Part shown: positions 1 through 12,124 of the stretch, one piece after another
Layout: each line of letters starts with the position of its first letter
Position numbering within the stretch: the stretch's first letter is position 1
Source: Aselliscus stoliczkanus
Taxonomy: Eukaryota > Chordata > Mammalia > Chiroptera > Hipposideridae
Assembly: GCA_033961575.1 (NCBI GenBank)
Contig: CM066732.1
Coordinates: 93,177,187 to 93,241,186, forward strand
Direction of reading: 5' to 3'
DNA length: 64,000 nucleotides
Notes under the pieces: generated by a model
Told to the model about the DNA's origin: nothing
The model's database searches: none
Seen by the model: the letters and a program-made list of their open reading frames with translations, nothing else
Position numbers and translations under genes: made by a program

Positions 1-1739
1 AATTGGCATTTACTGAGCCAAATTTATTTTGTAAAAACACCAATAGATAAAAAGCAGAGAGATTTATAAATGGGGAATACTAGTCTTTAAGGCAATGGGA
101 AACTTCCATTTTAAGTCTTAGCTCTAAAATATATCATTAATAAAAATTAATTTTCAGTGAATAGTACAACAGATAAAACTTTGATATCTATATATGTCCA
201 TGATGTGTATGTAAACATAGACCTGTATGTACAAATGTATTTGAATATATATATATATATATATCATACATAATCATAAAATACACTTGCTTGAGGAAAT
301 ATTTAAATTAAGAAATAAACAGATAAATCTCTTTTGCAGAAACTATTTGTTAGCATTTCCCTTAAACACATACTCAACAAAGAAAATAAGGTATTAAATA
401 CGATATACTTATTAACATTTTCTCTCTGGGCTGGAATATTCAGTGTTTGATCATCATGTATAATCATTCAGTTAAACAGAAAATGAGGTTTTGTGAAAAA
501 TATGCTCAGTCTTTCGCTTTGGCTTTGTCGCCAACAAGTTAAGAATGTCCAGTGCTGCTGGGTCATCCACTGCCTCATGAAAACAGGAGAGAATACAGAA
601 TGGAATACAGCAAATAACAAAGAAAATGATTATGTTTATATTTAAAAACACTAAAAATACTTTAAAATTGAAAATGATGGAAAAATCCTATATGTGCTTC
701 TTTAACTTATTAAATGCCAATATCTAGAGATGGATTTAATTTTAAAGTGACAATTGACATTTTGAGAGATCTGCAACAGTTCTAGTATGCTATGAAATTA
801 TCTGTGATATCTATGGATGGCAAATTCACAAGTATTGATAGAAATATTGTGGTTTACTGCTTACATTTATAATTTTTAAAAATGCTAAATTTCAGTAAGA
901 AATCAGTGAAATAAAGAAATATGTAATTTTTTTCCCATCCATGTTGATGGACTCCTCTTTCTTAAAAAGCCCCGATGGGGGCTTGCAGTACATATTACAT
1001 AATACATATGGGTCTTTAATGGTATCTAAAGCAATAGTAATGTTTATTACTTATTTAGGAATAAAATGTGTATCTATATTCCTTTCTGTGTTATTGATAC
1101 ACTTACAGAAATCTTTACAGTGCCAAACTTATACAGAAAAAACAATGCTTACTGTTATACATTTTAAGATTATTAATGAAACAGTCAAGGCCAATTACTA
1201 AAGCGTTGAATTGTTTCTAGTCATAACACAGGGCTGAGGAGATATTAAAGAATTAAATAATAAAGAGGTAAAATACCTAGAACATATCTAGATATTTTAG
1301 TAGAATAATGAAATCTTTAATTCAGTGGTGATTAAGAACTGGTCTCAAGATTTCATACACAAAGATGTTCACTAATCATTGTTTACAAATGTTCTATGGC
1401 TGCAAATCTGGGATTGAACAGCATGCACTACAATATATTATAGCTAGATATATTATAGCTAGAGCTTGAAAAAACTGAGTGAAATAAATGATCAGAAAGA
1501 ATAGAGAGAAAACTGTGCAAAGAGCTTGGCCTTTGAAGAGAACTGACGGAATGAAGTAGGGTCAGGATGGTAATGGAAACGACCAGAGTTAAGGGTAAGA
1601 AGAAACAAGGTTTGAAAGTCTGAAGCAATACTGAGGTTTTCCATTTCCTGGACATCAAAGCCTCCTCTCTTCTGGGTGACATCTGAATCTTTATAATCCA
1701 TCCCTGCCCTCCAAGCTAAATTATTCACTATTTTCTAAA
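1..1739. other. No gene seen; AT-rich DNA
   Basis: AT-rich sequence with a short TA run at 244-264 and a 15-bp unit (TATATTATAGCTAGA) repeated twice at 1434-1463. Open frames are short and show no recognisable protein similarity. Confidence 0.5.
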
Positions 1740-2095
1740 CTTGTTAGTGTACTTTTCCATCAGCTTACCATATGCTCTTTTTTTAATGCTTTTCTTTTCA
1801 TCTCTACTTATAAAAAATCTCACTCATTCATCAAGATAAAGTTCAGATGTTCAACTCTTTTCTAACAAACACTCTCTAGGTAGAATTAATCTCTGCTCTA
1901 CTTTGACCCTTCATCATACCACCATATTGCACTATGCCCTTCATTGGGTTGACTGTTTAAATGAATGATTAAAATGACTAGATTTTTGTGGCAAATCAAG
2001 TTCCTCATGTTTGATGTTCTCTGTAACATTTAGTATCATGCCTAGAATATAATATTTAAATACTTAATAAATGTTTATATATTATCAATGATATC
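1740..2095 (+). repeat. L2-like LINE 3' remnant
   Basis: Diverged sequence with the L2 3'-end signature: a CATGCCTAGAATATAA segment followed by TTAATAAATG. No open frame remains. Confidence 0.4.
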
Positions 2096-2382
2096 TCATC
2101 AATATAAACCAAATTCAATGATTCTGTACCATTCATGGAGCCATGTCTCTCCTGACCAGTAGAAATACTCAGGATGAAGATATCCTTGTCTACTCATTAG
2201 ATTTCAGCTCCAGAAATAACCTCACCAGCCATATTCTCCTTTGTTGGGTTTTCATAATGACAAAATTAAAGTCCAGAAAAATTTTTCTTATTACCCAAGA
2301 TCACAGAACCTAAAAAATAATGTGGATTTTCCAATACACAGTCCACTGATCTTTTGGTTTCACTATAAAATATATGAAGAAG

Positions 2383-2472
2383 TTGGGCCAGCCGAGTGGC
2401 GCAGTGGTTAATCACTGGCCTTGGAAGTCAGCGGACCCAGTTCAGGTCCCACATATGAGGGCCAGTGACACT

Positions 2473-2539
<67 letters not shown>
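2383..2539 (+). repeat. tRNA-derived SINE (short form) with A/AT tail
   Basis: The head GGCCAGCCGAGTGGCGCAGT carries a diverged RNA polymerase III B-box region. The body ends GTGACACTGCCCTC, then a poly-A run and (TA)n. The 12-bp target duplication TATATGAAGAAG flanks it at 2371-2382 and 2540-2551. Confidence 0.88.
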
Positions 2540-2544
<5 letters not shown>

Positions 2545-2819
2545 GAAGAAGAGAAGATAATAGGAGATCTGTGCTGAAAGGCCATAATCCTCACCATATT
2601 AAATTTAGCTCTTGGGGAGTTTAAGTTACTTGATTTTTTTAAAATTAACAATAAACTAAAAATAAATGGAAAATTGACAAGATAGCAAATGCTACATCAC
2701 AGGAATTACCAAACAGTCCTGAACTTGAAGATGAAAGATGTCAGTGAACAAGCTGTAAAGAGCTGAGAAAGACAGAAGAAACAAAAAGGGATAGGAGCTA
2801 GCGAAAGATAAGTAGAGAG

Positions 2820-3845
2820 GATAAGAAAGGTTGACCTGTCTCCCTGATGTCTCCCATTATCACTTTAGTTCTAGTTCCTCAGACCAAAAGTCCTAGCATC
2901 ACCTTTTTCTCAACTCCTCATATAGTAGTCCATCAGCAAATCCTGTTGGCTCTACCTTCAACATACATCCAGAATTTACCCATTTTTCACCACTTCTACT
3001 ATCATCTGTTGCTTAGATTATTGCAATATCCACCTAAGTGCTCTCTATTTTGCCTTTTGCAGTCTATTCTCAGCACAGCAATCATGATGACCCAGTTAAA
3101 GTGTTGTGAGATCACATCAGTTCTCTGCTTAAAGTCCTCCAGTGGCTTCACATCAGCCTCGAGATAAGAGCCACTGTCCTCATTGTGGCCTATAAGCCCT
3201 ACATGATCGCCTCCTCACTCACCAATAACTCGAACTTCGCCTCCCACTGTCATACTCTCTCACTCAATTCCAGCCACACTGGCCTCCTCTTGAGTCTCTC
3301 TAATCCAGGCCCACGGCCACCTCTAGGTCTCTGAATTTGCTCTTCTGAAACAAGGAAGAGCCTGGCTGGTTCCGCAGGCTAGTTCAAAGTCACGTTCTCG
3401 GGCCGGCCGAGTGGCGCGGTGGTTAAGCGCTGGCCTGGGAAGCCAGCGGCCCCGGTTCGGTCCCACATGTGAGGGCCAGTGACACTGCCCTCAACAAACA
3501 AACAAACAAAAAACAAACAAACAAACAAAGTCACATTCTCAGTGAGCCCTTCCCAGGACACCAACCTAAACCCAACTTCCTTTCTCCTAATGATTCATTT
3601 GCTCTGCCTGTGCTTTCTTTACTGCCTGCAGGTCTTAGCATTGAATATTTTTATTTATTTGTTTTGTTTATAGACTGACGTCCAAAAAACAGGTTAGCTC
3701 AATGATGGATTTTTGCCTTTTTTTTCTTTTTTTTTTTTTTTTTGATCACTGATATATCCTTAGTGCCCGGAATGCCAGCTGATATCTAGTAGGCAGTGCA
3801 TAAATATTTGTTGAATAAACTAATGAACAAATGCACAAATCACAC
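2820..3845 (+). repeat. L2-like LINE 3' region, split by a SINE
   Basis: Matches the familiar mammalian L2-type 3' region: ATTGCAATATCCACC, CTGGCCTCCTCTTGAGT, CACATTCTCAGTGAGCCC, and an end GCATAAATATTTGTTGAATA. The SINE at 3400-3526 interrupts it. It does not encode an intact product. Confidence 0.65.
3400..3526 (+). repeat. tRNA-derived SINE (short form)
   Basis: Head GGCCGGCCGAGTGGCGCGG with B box GGTTCGGTCCC, ending GACACTGCCCTCAA and a (CAAA)n tail. Flanked by 14-bp target duplications AAAGTCACGTTCTC (3386-3399) and AAAGTCACATTCTC (3527-3540), one mismatch. Inserted in an L2 remnant. Confidence 0.92.
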
Positions 3846-4063
3846 TCTCTTTTAATAGGCTCTTTACATATGAAGCCTTGCACTTACCAAAAGGAAAATT
3901 TTACCCATGTTCTAAAATCCTTTAAAACTAAACAAATTCTCCAAAAAGTAATTAAGATTTTTCTTCCAAAGGCAAATTAGACAATTTCCTACTGACTAAA
4001 GAACTCCCTACTTGATCATTGGAATTTATTAAGCATACCAGATTCTCAGATTGCATATAAAAG

Positions 4064-4075
<12 letters not shown>

Positions 4076-4112
<37 letters not shown>
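4076..4112. repeat. (GT)n microsatellite
   Basis: Uninterrupted GT dinucleotide repeat of about 18 units. Confidence 0.97.
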
Positions 4113-4113
<1 letters not shown>

Positions 4114-4689
4114 AAAGGAGACAAAAGAGCTGTGTTTTAGAGAGACTAACGTCCTTCAGACCTAAAAATTAGTGAAGGCATGATTGGCAGGCACCAACTT
4201 AGTTGGTTACTAAGAAACCAGAATAAAGAGTTTTGCCAAAACTGGAATATGAACTAAAGGCATCCCAGAAAGGACAGAAGCTGCTCTCTGGAACTCGGAA
4301 GTTGTCCAGAGTCTTTGGAACTCTGGGTATGATTCTCATTCTAAAATCAGTTCCACAAGGTTTCATAATATTCATTTCAGAAATTCTCCATAAATTTCAG
4401 ATAACTTTATAATCAAAACAGTCACAACGTGTTAATCATAGATGGTACCTAGAACCTAGAATATATTTTATAGATGTTATCAACTAATACAGAGCAGAAT
4501 TTTACAGTTTATAGGACATTTTACTATGAATTGTTTTTAAGTATATGAGATTCATCTTTATATTTTACCTTTCCCCAATGTTTGCTACCTACTTCATCTG
4601 CATTTTCCCTGATCATGAATTTTATCTATTGTTATTTAAATCATGTACAGAACAAAGTGAAAAAAGCTAGCTAGCTAAATATTGTGGGT

Positions 4690-4865
4690 ACAAAGTTTCA
4701 TTATCCATATTTTGCAGGTAAGGAAACTGAAAATCAGAGAGTTTAAATGAATATGTCCAAGGCCACCCACCTCGCTAAATTAAGAAGCTGAGGGGTTCAC
4801 AGAGATGCTCTGACCCACGCTCTGTCCACCAAACCACACTTCTTTCCTGTGATACGCCATCCAAG
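4690..4865 (-). repeat. MIR SINE remnant
   Basis: Antisense MIR pattern: TTTGCAGGTAAGGAAACTGA, then AAGGCCACCCACCTCGCTAA and a trailing CTCTGTCCACCAAACC segment. Confidence 0.55.
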
Positions 4866-6229
4866 ATAGTGTGATCTTTGTCCAAAATGTGAATCTAGTA
4901 TAGAATATAACCTTGTGTGGTACTTATTTCTATAAGGCCATCCCTCCAGCTGCAGTACGAGCTCTTCAAGTTTCCATATGTGAACCTTCGGTGACCAGTC
5001 AGATCGGCTTCTCTGTACTCAGTCCGGTGTGAGCCCAATGCCTGGCACAGCTGTATTCATCTCGGCTGACAGCACAGCCATATGGGTGTACACACACTCA
5101 CCGAATGCCTCCATCTCTACCTAGTGCTCTGCTCATTCTCTAGCCCTCACCCAAGGTCCATTAGCATGCACGCCAGGCTGTTGTCCAAAGAAATTTGTTG
5201 GACATGAGTTTAGACATCACAACTGTCTATCTTATCCTAGTGCAGTGCCTGGCATATGTTGGATGTTCAGTAAGAGTAGCTAAAATTGCTTAAAATGGTT
5301 GGAATCCTTAACATAAGGGAATTGAAAGATGGACATTTTCATTATACCCAATATTTTTGGTATTCTGGTCATAATACCGCTACTTGCAAGACTTGATCTA
5401 TAATAACATCATGAAGGTCACTTTAAAATCCAGATGCATCAGATGTTGCCCCAAACAGCCATTCAGGCCAAGTGAGGGAAGCTCCAGGAAAACCCCTCAG
5501 AGGGCTCAGCATCAACCCCTGGAGGACACAGAGCATGGAGGCTGGATAGAGCACAAATGTGTGAGGCTTGCAGGAACCACTGCCTTTTATGGCCAAGGAG
5601 AAGAGAGGGCCTTGGTGGGAGCAGCCTGCCCTTCCAGAGTGTATAACACAGAAGAGCCAAATGTTTCCTTTGAGCCAAAATAGATGCCAAGGGAAGTAGC
5701 AGGATTTGAGTTGTCATCAAAGGGCCATGCCCAAGTGGTCACCCTCCAGGATTAGGTAACTCCAACAGAAAGAAACAGGACCAGGGTCAGCCAGAGGGTA
5801 CATCTCCTCTGCCAGGGAACAATGCTATAATCGGGGTCTCTAGGAAAACACCAAAAAATCTCCTATCTGCCACACAGAGGGCTGCAAATCATATGACCAC
5901 TGCACTAATTAAGAAAGACTTTTATCTTTCCTTCCCCTTCTGTCCCTCACCTCACCTTGAACTTGAGAAATGAGCAGGACAAAGTGCAATATGGAAGGCA
6001 AAGATAGACCACATATCCTCTTTCCCCACTGCAGGTTTCTAAGCCTGAGAGTCAGGCTGGGAGTTATGGGGTGAGAAGGTGGGCAGGGGAATCTTTAAAT
6101 TGAACATGAGAGATTGAATATGACATTTCAGATGCTGGGCTTCCAAGTTGAGTACTCTTTCTGGGCATTGTGCTGCTTACTGTTTTCACATATGCTTATT
6201 ATACATCATACACATCAGACCACACAGTA
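4866..6229. other. No gene seen; mostly unique sequence
   Basis: Includes possible L2/MIR tails near 4900-5130 and 5225-5280 (GTGCAGTGCCTGGCATATGT). The overlapping short frames at 5384-5720 on both strands resemble no protein I know and lack splice or promoter support. Confidence 0.4.
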
Positions 6230-6234
6230 TAGAG

Positions 6235-6400
6235 CTTAGGGGCTCTAGCTCAGGAGGCAGACAGACGTGACCTTGAGTAAGTCACTTAACCTCTGTAAAC
6301 CTCAGTTTCCTCACTTGCAAAAGGAGCAAAACGATAGCACTGCTTGAGCAAGTTGTTGTGAAAATGTGGTAGTACACGGGAAGCAGTAGGAGATTCATGC
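6235..6400 (+). repeat. MIR SINE remnant
   Basis: Sense MIR core: GACCTTGAGTAAGTCACTTA followed by CTCAGTTTCCTCACTTGCAA. Confidence 0.65.
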
Positions 6401-6423
6401 ATTTAATCAAAATTTATTGACTA

Positions 6424-6638
6424 TTTACTGCATTAGTTGCCTAGGGCTGCAGTTACAAAATACCACCACTGAGGTGGCTTAGAACAATAAAAATGTATTG
6501 TCTCACAGTTCTGGAGGCCAGAAGTCTAAAATCAAAGAGTTGTCTGGGCCCTGTCCCCTCTGAAGTTTCTAGGGAAGGATGTATTCCAGGCACCTCTCTT
6601 AGCCTCTCTTAGTGCCTTGGCTTGGGGCCACATAACTC

Positions 6639-6684
<46 letters not shown>

Positions 6685-6862
6685 AAACTGCCTTTTATAA
6701 GGGCACCATTCACATGGATTAGGGGCCCACCCTTCTCCAGCGTGACCTTATCGTAACTAATGATATCTGCAACAATTATATTTCCAAGTGAGATTACATT
6801 CTGATATCCTGTGAATTAGCACTTAAATCTATGAATTTTTAGGGAACATAAGTCAACCCATA
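6424..6862 (-). repeat. MaLR/MLT1-type LTR remnant with (GT)n
   Basis: The antisense order of motifs typical of ancient MaLR-like LTRs: GTTGCCTAGGGCTGCAGTTA, CACAGTTCTGGAGGCCAGAA, TATAAGGGCACCATTCACAT, then the GACCTTATCGTAACTAATGA segment. A (GT)21 run occupies 6641-6682. Non-coding. Confidence 0.55.
6641..6682. repeat. (GT)21 microsatellite inside an LTR remnant
   Basis: Perfect GT repeat embedded in the antisense MaLR-type LTR at 6424-6862. Confidence 0.97.
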
Positions 6863-7039
6863 ATATCTGTTATGTATCAGAAACCTCTAGGTGCTGACAG
6901 TCCAGAAGCAAATAAACTGTATGTTAGGGTATTTGTGCTCTAGTTGAGAAAGCCACCCAATAAACATGCAAACAAATAAATAAACAAGATAGTTTCGGAT
7001 AGACATAAGAGCTCTGAAGAAGGTAAAATAAGGAATTAG

Positions 7040-7330
7040 AGCAGCAGTCCTCAAACATTTTGGTCTTGGCATCCCTTTTTCTCCATGAACCCCAAAAGCT
7101 TTTGTATATGTGGGTTATATATCTGTCAATACCATTTTAGAAATTTATTCTATTTTAGCCATTGTTCTAAGTTCAAAAATTGGTGATGTGTTTAATGCTT
7201 CATGTGAAAACACCAAGTTTAATATAAAAAAAAATCTAAATAAATTAATGCTCCAAAACATGTAAACTTTTAGTGTCCACATTTTATAACAAAAAAAACA
7301 CATGATTTTTATCCCATCGTGGAATGTTGG
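7040..7330. repeat. Possible hAT-type DNA transposon fossil
   Basis: GCAGCAGTCCTCAAACATTT followed by CCCCAAAAGCTTTTGTATAT and GTGGGTTATATATCTGTCAA resembles a common ancient mammalian hAT-like repeat. The family is not assigned. Confidence 0.35.
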
Positions 7331-7435
7331 CTCAAGTGATCACTCAAAAAACACACCTAGCTACACAACATCTAGTCAAATATCTAAGCAATATGCACCT
7401 AATAGTAGATAACTTATTGCCAGTTACCTCTAAGT

Positions 7436-7668
7436 TTGTAGTTCTCAGTCTAGCTGTACTTTGGAATCACCTGGTGAGCTTAAAAACTTTTGATGGCTAA
7501 ACACCACCCCAAAACTATTTGAGTCAGAATGTTTGGACATGGGTTCTTCTGAGTATCAGTGCTAATTTCCTTATTTCACCATAGATAATTAAATAAAAAA
7601 TTAAAACTAAATAGACACAGGTGCTACACAGGTGATATTAAGCCAGGAGTGAGAACCACTGCTCTAGT
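7436..7668 (+). repeat. MER5A-like hAT-Charlie fossil
   Basis: Starts GTAGTTCTCAGTCTAGCTG and CTTTGGAATCACCTGGTGAG; ends with the inverted counterpart ACAGGTGATATTAAGCC and GAGTGAGAACCACTG. These inverted termini are those of MER5A-type non-autonomous elements. Confidence 0.65.
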
Positions 7669-8254
7669 CTAGATGAATATGAATCCCAACAGGCATGGAT
7701 TAGTAAGATCAAACTCTCTCTTAATATTCTGAGAGTCCTCAACCTGACCTTTCTCTGCTCCATGGAATCATTTTGATCCAACATGAATATGAACTAGAAT
7801 ATGTACATTATATTAATTCCACCTGTATATAGACAGTCAAGTGATTTCAATGCTGGAAGGAAAAGTTCAACTCTCACTGCCTTGGAAAATGCCCAACAAT
7901 CTGTCCTGCATAAAGGTTGAAATGTCAAATAACGTTGCTTCCTACAAAACTGAATTAGAGCATGACCTCAAATGTTAATGTATTCAGATCTTTCCTCTGC
8001 CCTTAAAAGGTCAAATATTCACAACAGTCATAAAATCTACATTGCCTATCCTCCTAGGATTTCTGAGGCTGCAGTAACAAATTATAAAATTAAGGAAAAA
8101 TTCCATATTACAGGAAAGTTATAGTCTAAGAAAAAGGATGACTTCACGAAGATGCAGCTAAACAGAAAGATATGTCATAAATACCACATTGATACCTAGT
8201 AGTTATGCTATGCTTTACAATTTACAAAACTCTTTTGTATCTGTCAGTTGAATT

Positions 8255-8430
8255 TCACAATGGTTGTATTTGGTGACTATTACTCATATTTCCATTTTCT
8301 AAATAAGGAAATAGAGATCACGACAGGTCAAGTGACTCATCCAATGTTAAAGGCACAGATGAGACTTGAACTCAGGTCTTATTCAGGAAATCTTGAGCCT
8401 CTAGCTGCCTTTTCCACCATGGGGGAATGT
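8255..8430 (-). repeat. MIR SINE remnant
   Basis: Antisense MIR: CTAAATAAGGAAATAGAGAT, then CAGGTCAAGTGACTCATCCA and TGAACTCAGGTCTT. The short open frame across it is a repeat shadow. Confidence 0.6.
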
Positions 8431-8439
8431 GTCAATGCT

Positions 8440-9119
8440 TCCTGAACAGGTCTTCCTGTTAGACACTTCTTTCCCAGACTAAATAAAGGCAAAAATCTGT
8501 TTTTAAATGTTATCAATTATAACACCACTCATAAGTCAGAAAGGATGAATTCATTCACTAGAATAACATTTTTCACCAAAGATTACTGGACATTTTCTAT
8601 ACTTTCACTGATGACAGTTTAAAGCCAATAGTTGCTTACTAGAACCAGTTTGGGGCAGATTCTTCAAATGATATGCAGCATTTTTTAAAGGCTATCTTTC
8701 TCAGTATTGTCTCTAAAGTAAGTCAAATAAACTGTAATAACTGAAAAATCTAACCAAACAGACATGAATACAATCACCCCTCAGAGACAATTCTGAGTCA
8801 AATGAAGAGGCTCAGGGCTAAAATAAAGAAAAAAGAGCTCTCTAGCATTTCATCTAAAAATCTGATCAGATAAAGAATGTAGTAATGGTAACCCACAAAA
8901 AAGGCAGTACTTTGAGTAATGGTGATGAATATGAAATGTCCCATTTTAAATAACATCTGTGGCTTTTTGTAACCAATAGTAATAAAATGATTCTCTTTAG
9001 TTTGTGTTCTCATGTAAAAACTAAGACAAAAATAGTCCTCAGAGTAACAGGATGGTAGTGATACCCTCTCCTTTCATTTTAATCCCCAAAATAGCAGTCA
9101 ATTTTTACATACACAAACA
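8440..9119. other. No gene seen
   Basis: AT-rich unique-looking sequence. A short minus-strand frame at 8798-9013 is hydrophobic by composition only. Confidence 0.4.
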
Positions 9120-9990
9120 GCCAAATGAAGACTGGGCAGAAAAAGCGACCAGGAGCCACAGAAAAACAGATGCTTTGGCGAGAAGGTCGGCTATAAATGT
9201 TGGCTTCCCAGGATTTTGATAGCAAGAGTGTTTATCTTATTGAAAGCAGAGTCTAATTGAATAAAAGAGTTTTTAAAATTGTGGGCCATTAATTAGGCGG
9301 CATGGGGTAAAGCAGGGATCCAGTAATGTAGGAGGCTTCTGGGAGCTACAGGCTGCACTCATCGATTCTGTCAGGATGCCAGAGGAACGAGAGAGCTGAA
9401 TGTTTTGCCTCTTCTGGAAACCTACCTGATACATTTGGAAGTCGCTTCCCCATGCATTGCCTCTGTTCAAATCATCCCATAATTACTCTGGCACTGTAAA
9501 CTGCAAACTTGGCCGGCTCTGAGAGATATCAGATGTTTTTCTCATGCTTGCTGAACCTCTCTTAGACAAATTCTGCATTGTTTTTCATGTCAGTTTTATC
9601 GTGGAACATCGTGTTGCCATCTGGGAAGAAAAACAACATGGTAGAGGAGCAGCTGGTGAATGGCGATGGCCAAATAAACATTGGCAGGCACAGGCCATTA
9701 GGTGAGATAAGAGGGATGGGCGGCCGCCAACACAGACAATCCCTCACCCCTGGAACATCTTTCACTGTCCCCTTCTCTCTTATCGTCATTCAAATTCATG
9801 GCAATTTTTCATTCAGAGGCTCAAGCTCTCCAAGTGTCAGGTATCCGGCTTTCCCTTTTTTGCCCTCGAGGAACAAGACAGATCTCCCAAGTGCCCTACC
9901 AATTGAATTTCTCTCCCTGCGCAGGACAATGGGCTACTTGGAATAAGGGGAAAGCATCTCCTACCCTAACAGTGAGGTTCCTCAGAGGAA
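9120..9990. promoter_or_regulatory. Repeat-poor candidate conserved non-coding element
   Basis: A less AT-rich island without recognisable repeats. It contains TTAATTAGGCGG (9289-9300), several homeodomain-type ATTA/TAAT cores, and an intact GCGGCCGC site near 9721, unusual in this AT-rich region. The 122-codon frame at 9578-9946 resembles no protein I know. Regulatory function is inference from composition only. Confidence 0.25.
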
Positions 9991-10689
9991 TGTGATGGTA
10001 CCAAAACCCTCACCAAGCTTTCCAACCAATTTGGTGGCCGTTAGTATGATCACATCCAATGTCATAGGTATTCGTGGCTTTCACACCCTTAAATCTTTTA
10101 AGGACCAGAAGTATGGTAAACCAATGTAAACAATACTAACATGTCTTTGGAAGCAGGGCAGCAAGGAAAAGTAAGTCACACTTGATGAACAAAGTTACCC
10201 CCCATGCTTCTTTGTTTCTAAGATACAATTTTTTCCACTTCTAGAATCGCACTTCTGCATGCATAGAATAGATGTCTAAAAAAATATCTGACAACCTCCA
10301 GGCAGTAGAATAAGTTGTGAAGTGCCAATAATCATTATTGCTTACATATGTGCTAACTGGTGAACATTCATCCAACCTCCTCAGTTGTATTATTCTACTA
10401 TCGAATGCAACATGGTTGAATTTTTAACTTAAATTAGGATTCTAAGTTTTGGCTTTAAGTATCGTCAAAAGATTACATATTGAATACAGCATTAAATTTA
10501 ACTTGTTCAGTTTACAGGAATTTGTTTCATACAGGCAATATGATCAGAGGCAATGGAAACTACTAAATCACTCAAAATGACATTTTTTAAGTTAGTAGGA
10601 GTTGGAATGTTGAGCATATGTGTCATGGAGACTGACCTTCAAGCTACAAATCTACCTGACAAAAACTTTCTGACTGACTTTCAATATAT

Positions 10690-10915
10690 AATTCAATTAA
10701 GGCAAAATTATATATATATAATAATTAATAGAAGTGTATATAATTAATTATATAGAGTACCTAAAATATAATTATAAATATAATATATAATTATATATAA
10801 TGTGATTAGTGTATATAATTTCCTCTTAATTAAATTATATATTAAATATATATTCAATAATATATATATTATATATTCAACATATATTACATATAATTTT
10901 TCATATATATATGAA
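10690..10915. repeat. AT-rich low-complexity tract
   Basis: Dense TATATA and TAATTA permutations over about 220 bp. The open frames in it are compositional. Confidence 0.85.
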
Positions 10916-11985
10916 TTTAAGCAGAAAGAAAATCGAAATGCAACCAAGACACTAAAACTCTCAATAACATTATATTCTTAGTTCCAACAAAGATGAGGTT
11001 ACACGCAAGAAGAGCAGTGTAGCACCATCACATTTATGAAGGCCAGTGACTGAAAAACTTCAAAGGCTGGAGTGAAAAAGCTTAAACATAAATTTTGATT
11101 GTGATACTTGTGAAAATGGTGTAAAATTATATGCATCATTGATTACAAAATATATAATAAATCTATGTAATTAATATATTGTTTTTTCCACCATCAAAAA
11201 AAAAAGTTGATGGTGATGTTAGAGGAAATATTTTTTCAGAATTGTTGGGAATCATCTAATTCATCCCTTTGTTTTAAAAAGTAAGGTCCTAAATTCTACA
11301 GATCACTTGTGACAGAATTCAAACTAGAAATTATGAGCAAAGCAAGGGTACTTTTTAAAAAGGAGAATGTGAAATGAAATGCCTTGACCTAAGGGATAAG
11401 TCAAATTAGGATCAACCAGTAACTCTCCTTCAACATCAGAACAAGCTCTCTGGAAAAATCCTCTCTACTAAATCAATCCTCATTTATGCATCTATCATTA
11501 AACATGATCAAGAAGGTTGCTGGGAAAATCTAAGAAACAAAACATAAAGAAAACTCCCTAAAAGCCTGTTTAGATTCAATTCAATATTATTCATGAGAAA
11601 AGTCAGTCATTCTGAATGTTTCAATAAATAATACAATTTATGTGTAGCTGCATTCTTTTGTCAATGTGCTGTTCATTCTTTTGACATCTGTCAGGTGAGT
11701 ATATGACAATTGTTATTACCCCAATTTCAGCTCCAATGAGATTAATTTAGTATCTCCTTATATTGTTAATTCAGAAATGTTGAGATTGTAATCCATTAAT
11801 CTATGAACTCTGTAAGATTTTTGCCTACAGACCCCTCTTAATCAATATTTATAAGAAATTTTGTCCTTAGAGCAGCAGGGAAAGATTTTCTAAAGTAAAC
11901 CCAAGGTTGGCAAAAGGAAACACTTCCTCTTCCTTCTTGAGCATCTCCTATTTATATAATACTAGATGGACTCTGTAGTGATGAC
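10916..11985. other. No gene seen
   Basis: AT-rich sequence. A short self-complementary hairpin (CACCATCAAAAAAAAAAGTTGATGGTG) lies near 11191. No recognised repeat family otherwise. Confidence 0.35.
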
Positions 11986-11989
11986 AAGA

Positions 11990-12120
11990 AAGGTTATTCC
12001 TTGCCTCATTTTACCAATGAAGAAACTAAATCTTAAAAAGGATAAATAACTTGCCCCAAGGTCAAGCAGCTTGACAACCCAGAGAATCTGTCTCAAAGTC
12101 CTATGACTTTCACCACTATA
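11990..12120 (-). repeat. MIR SINE remnant
   Basis: Antisense MIR: CATTTTACCAATGAAGAAAC, then TAACTTGCCCCAAGGTCAAG. Confidence 0.65.
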
Positions 12121-12124
12121 CTGA

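Noticed and set aside
3400..3470. SINE heads as genuine tRNA genes
   Set aside because: They keep A- and B-box-like motifs but lack a proper cloverleaf, continue into a SINE body with A tail, and are flanked by target-site duplications.
9578..9946. 122-codon open frame in the 9.1-10 kb island
   Set aside because: No recognisable similarity, no splice or polyadenylation context, and overlapping frames on the other strand. Non-coding conservation is the simpler idea.
10690..10947. Open frames in the AT-rich tract
   Set aside because: The Tyr/Ile-only composition follows from TA-rich low-complexity DNA.
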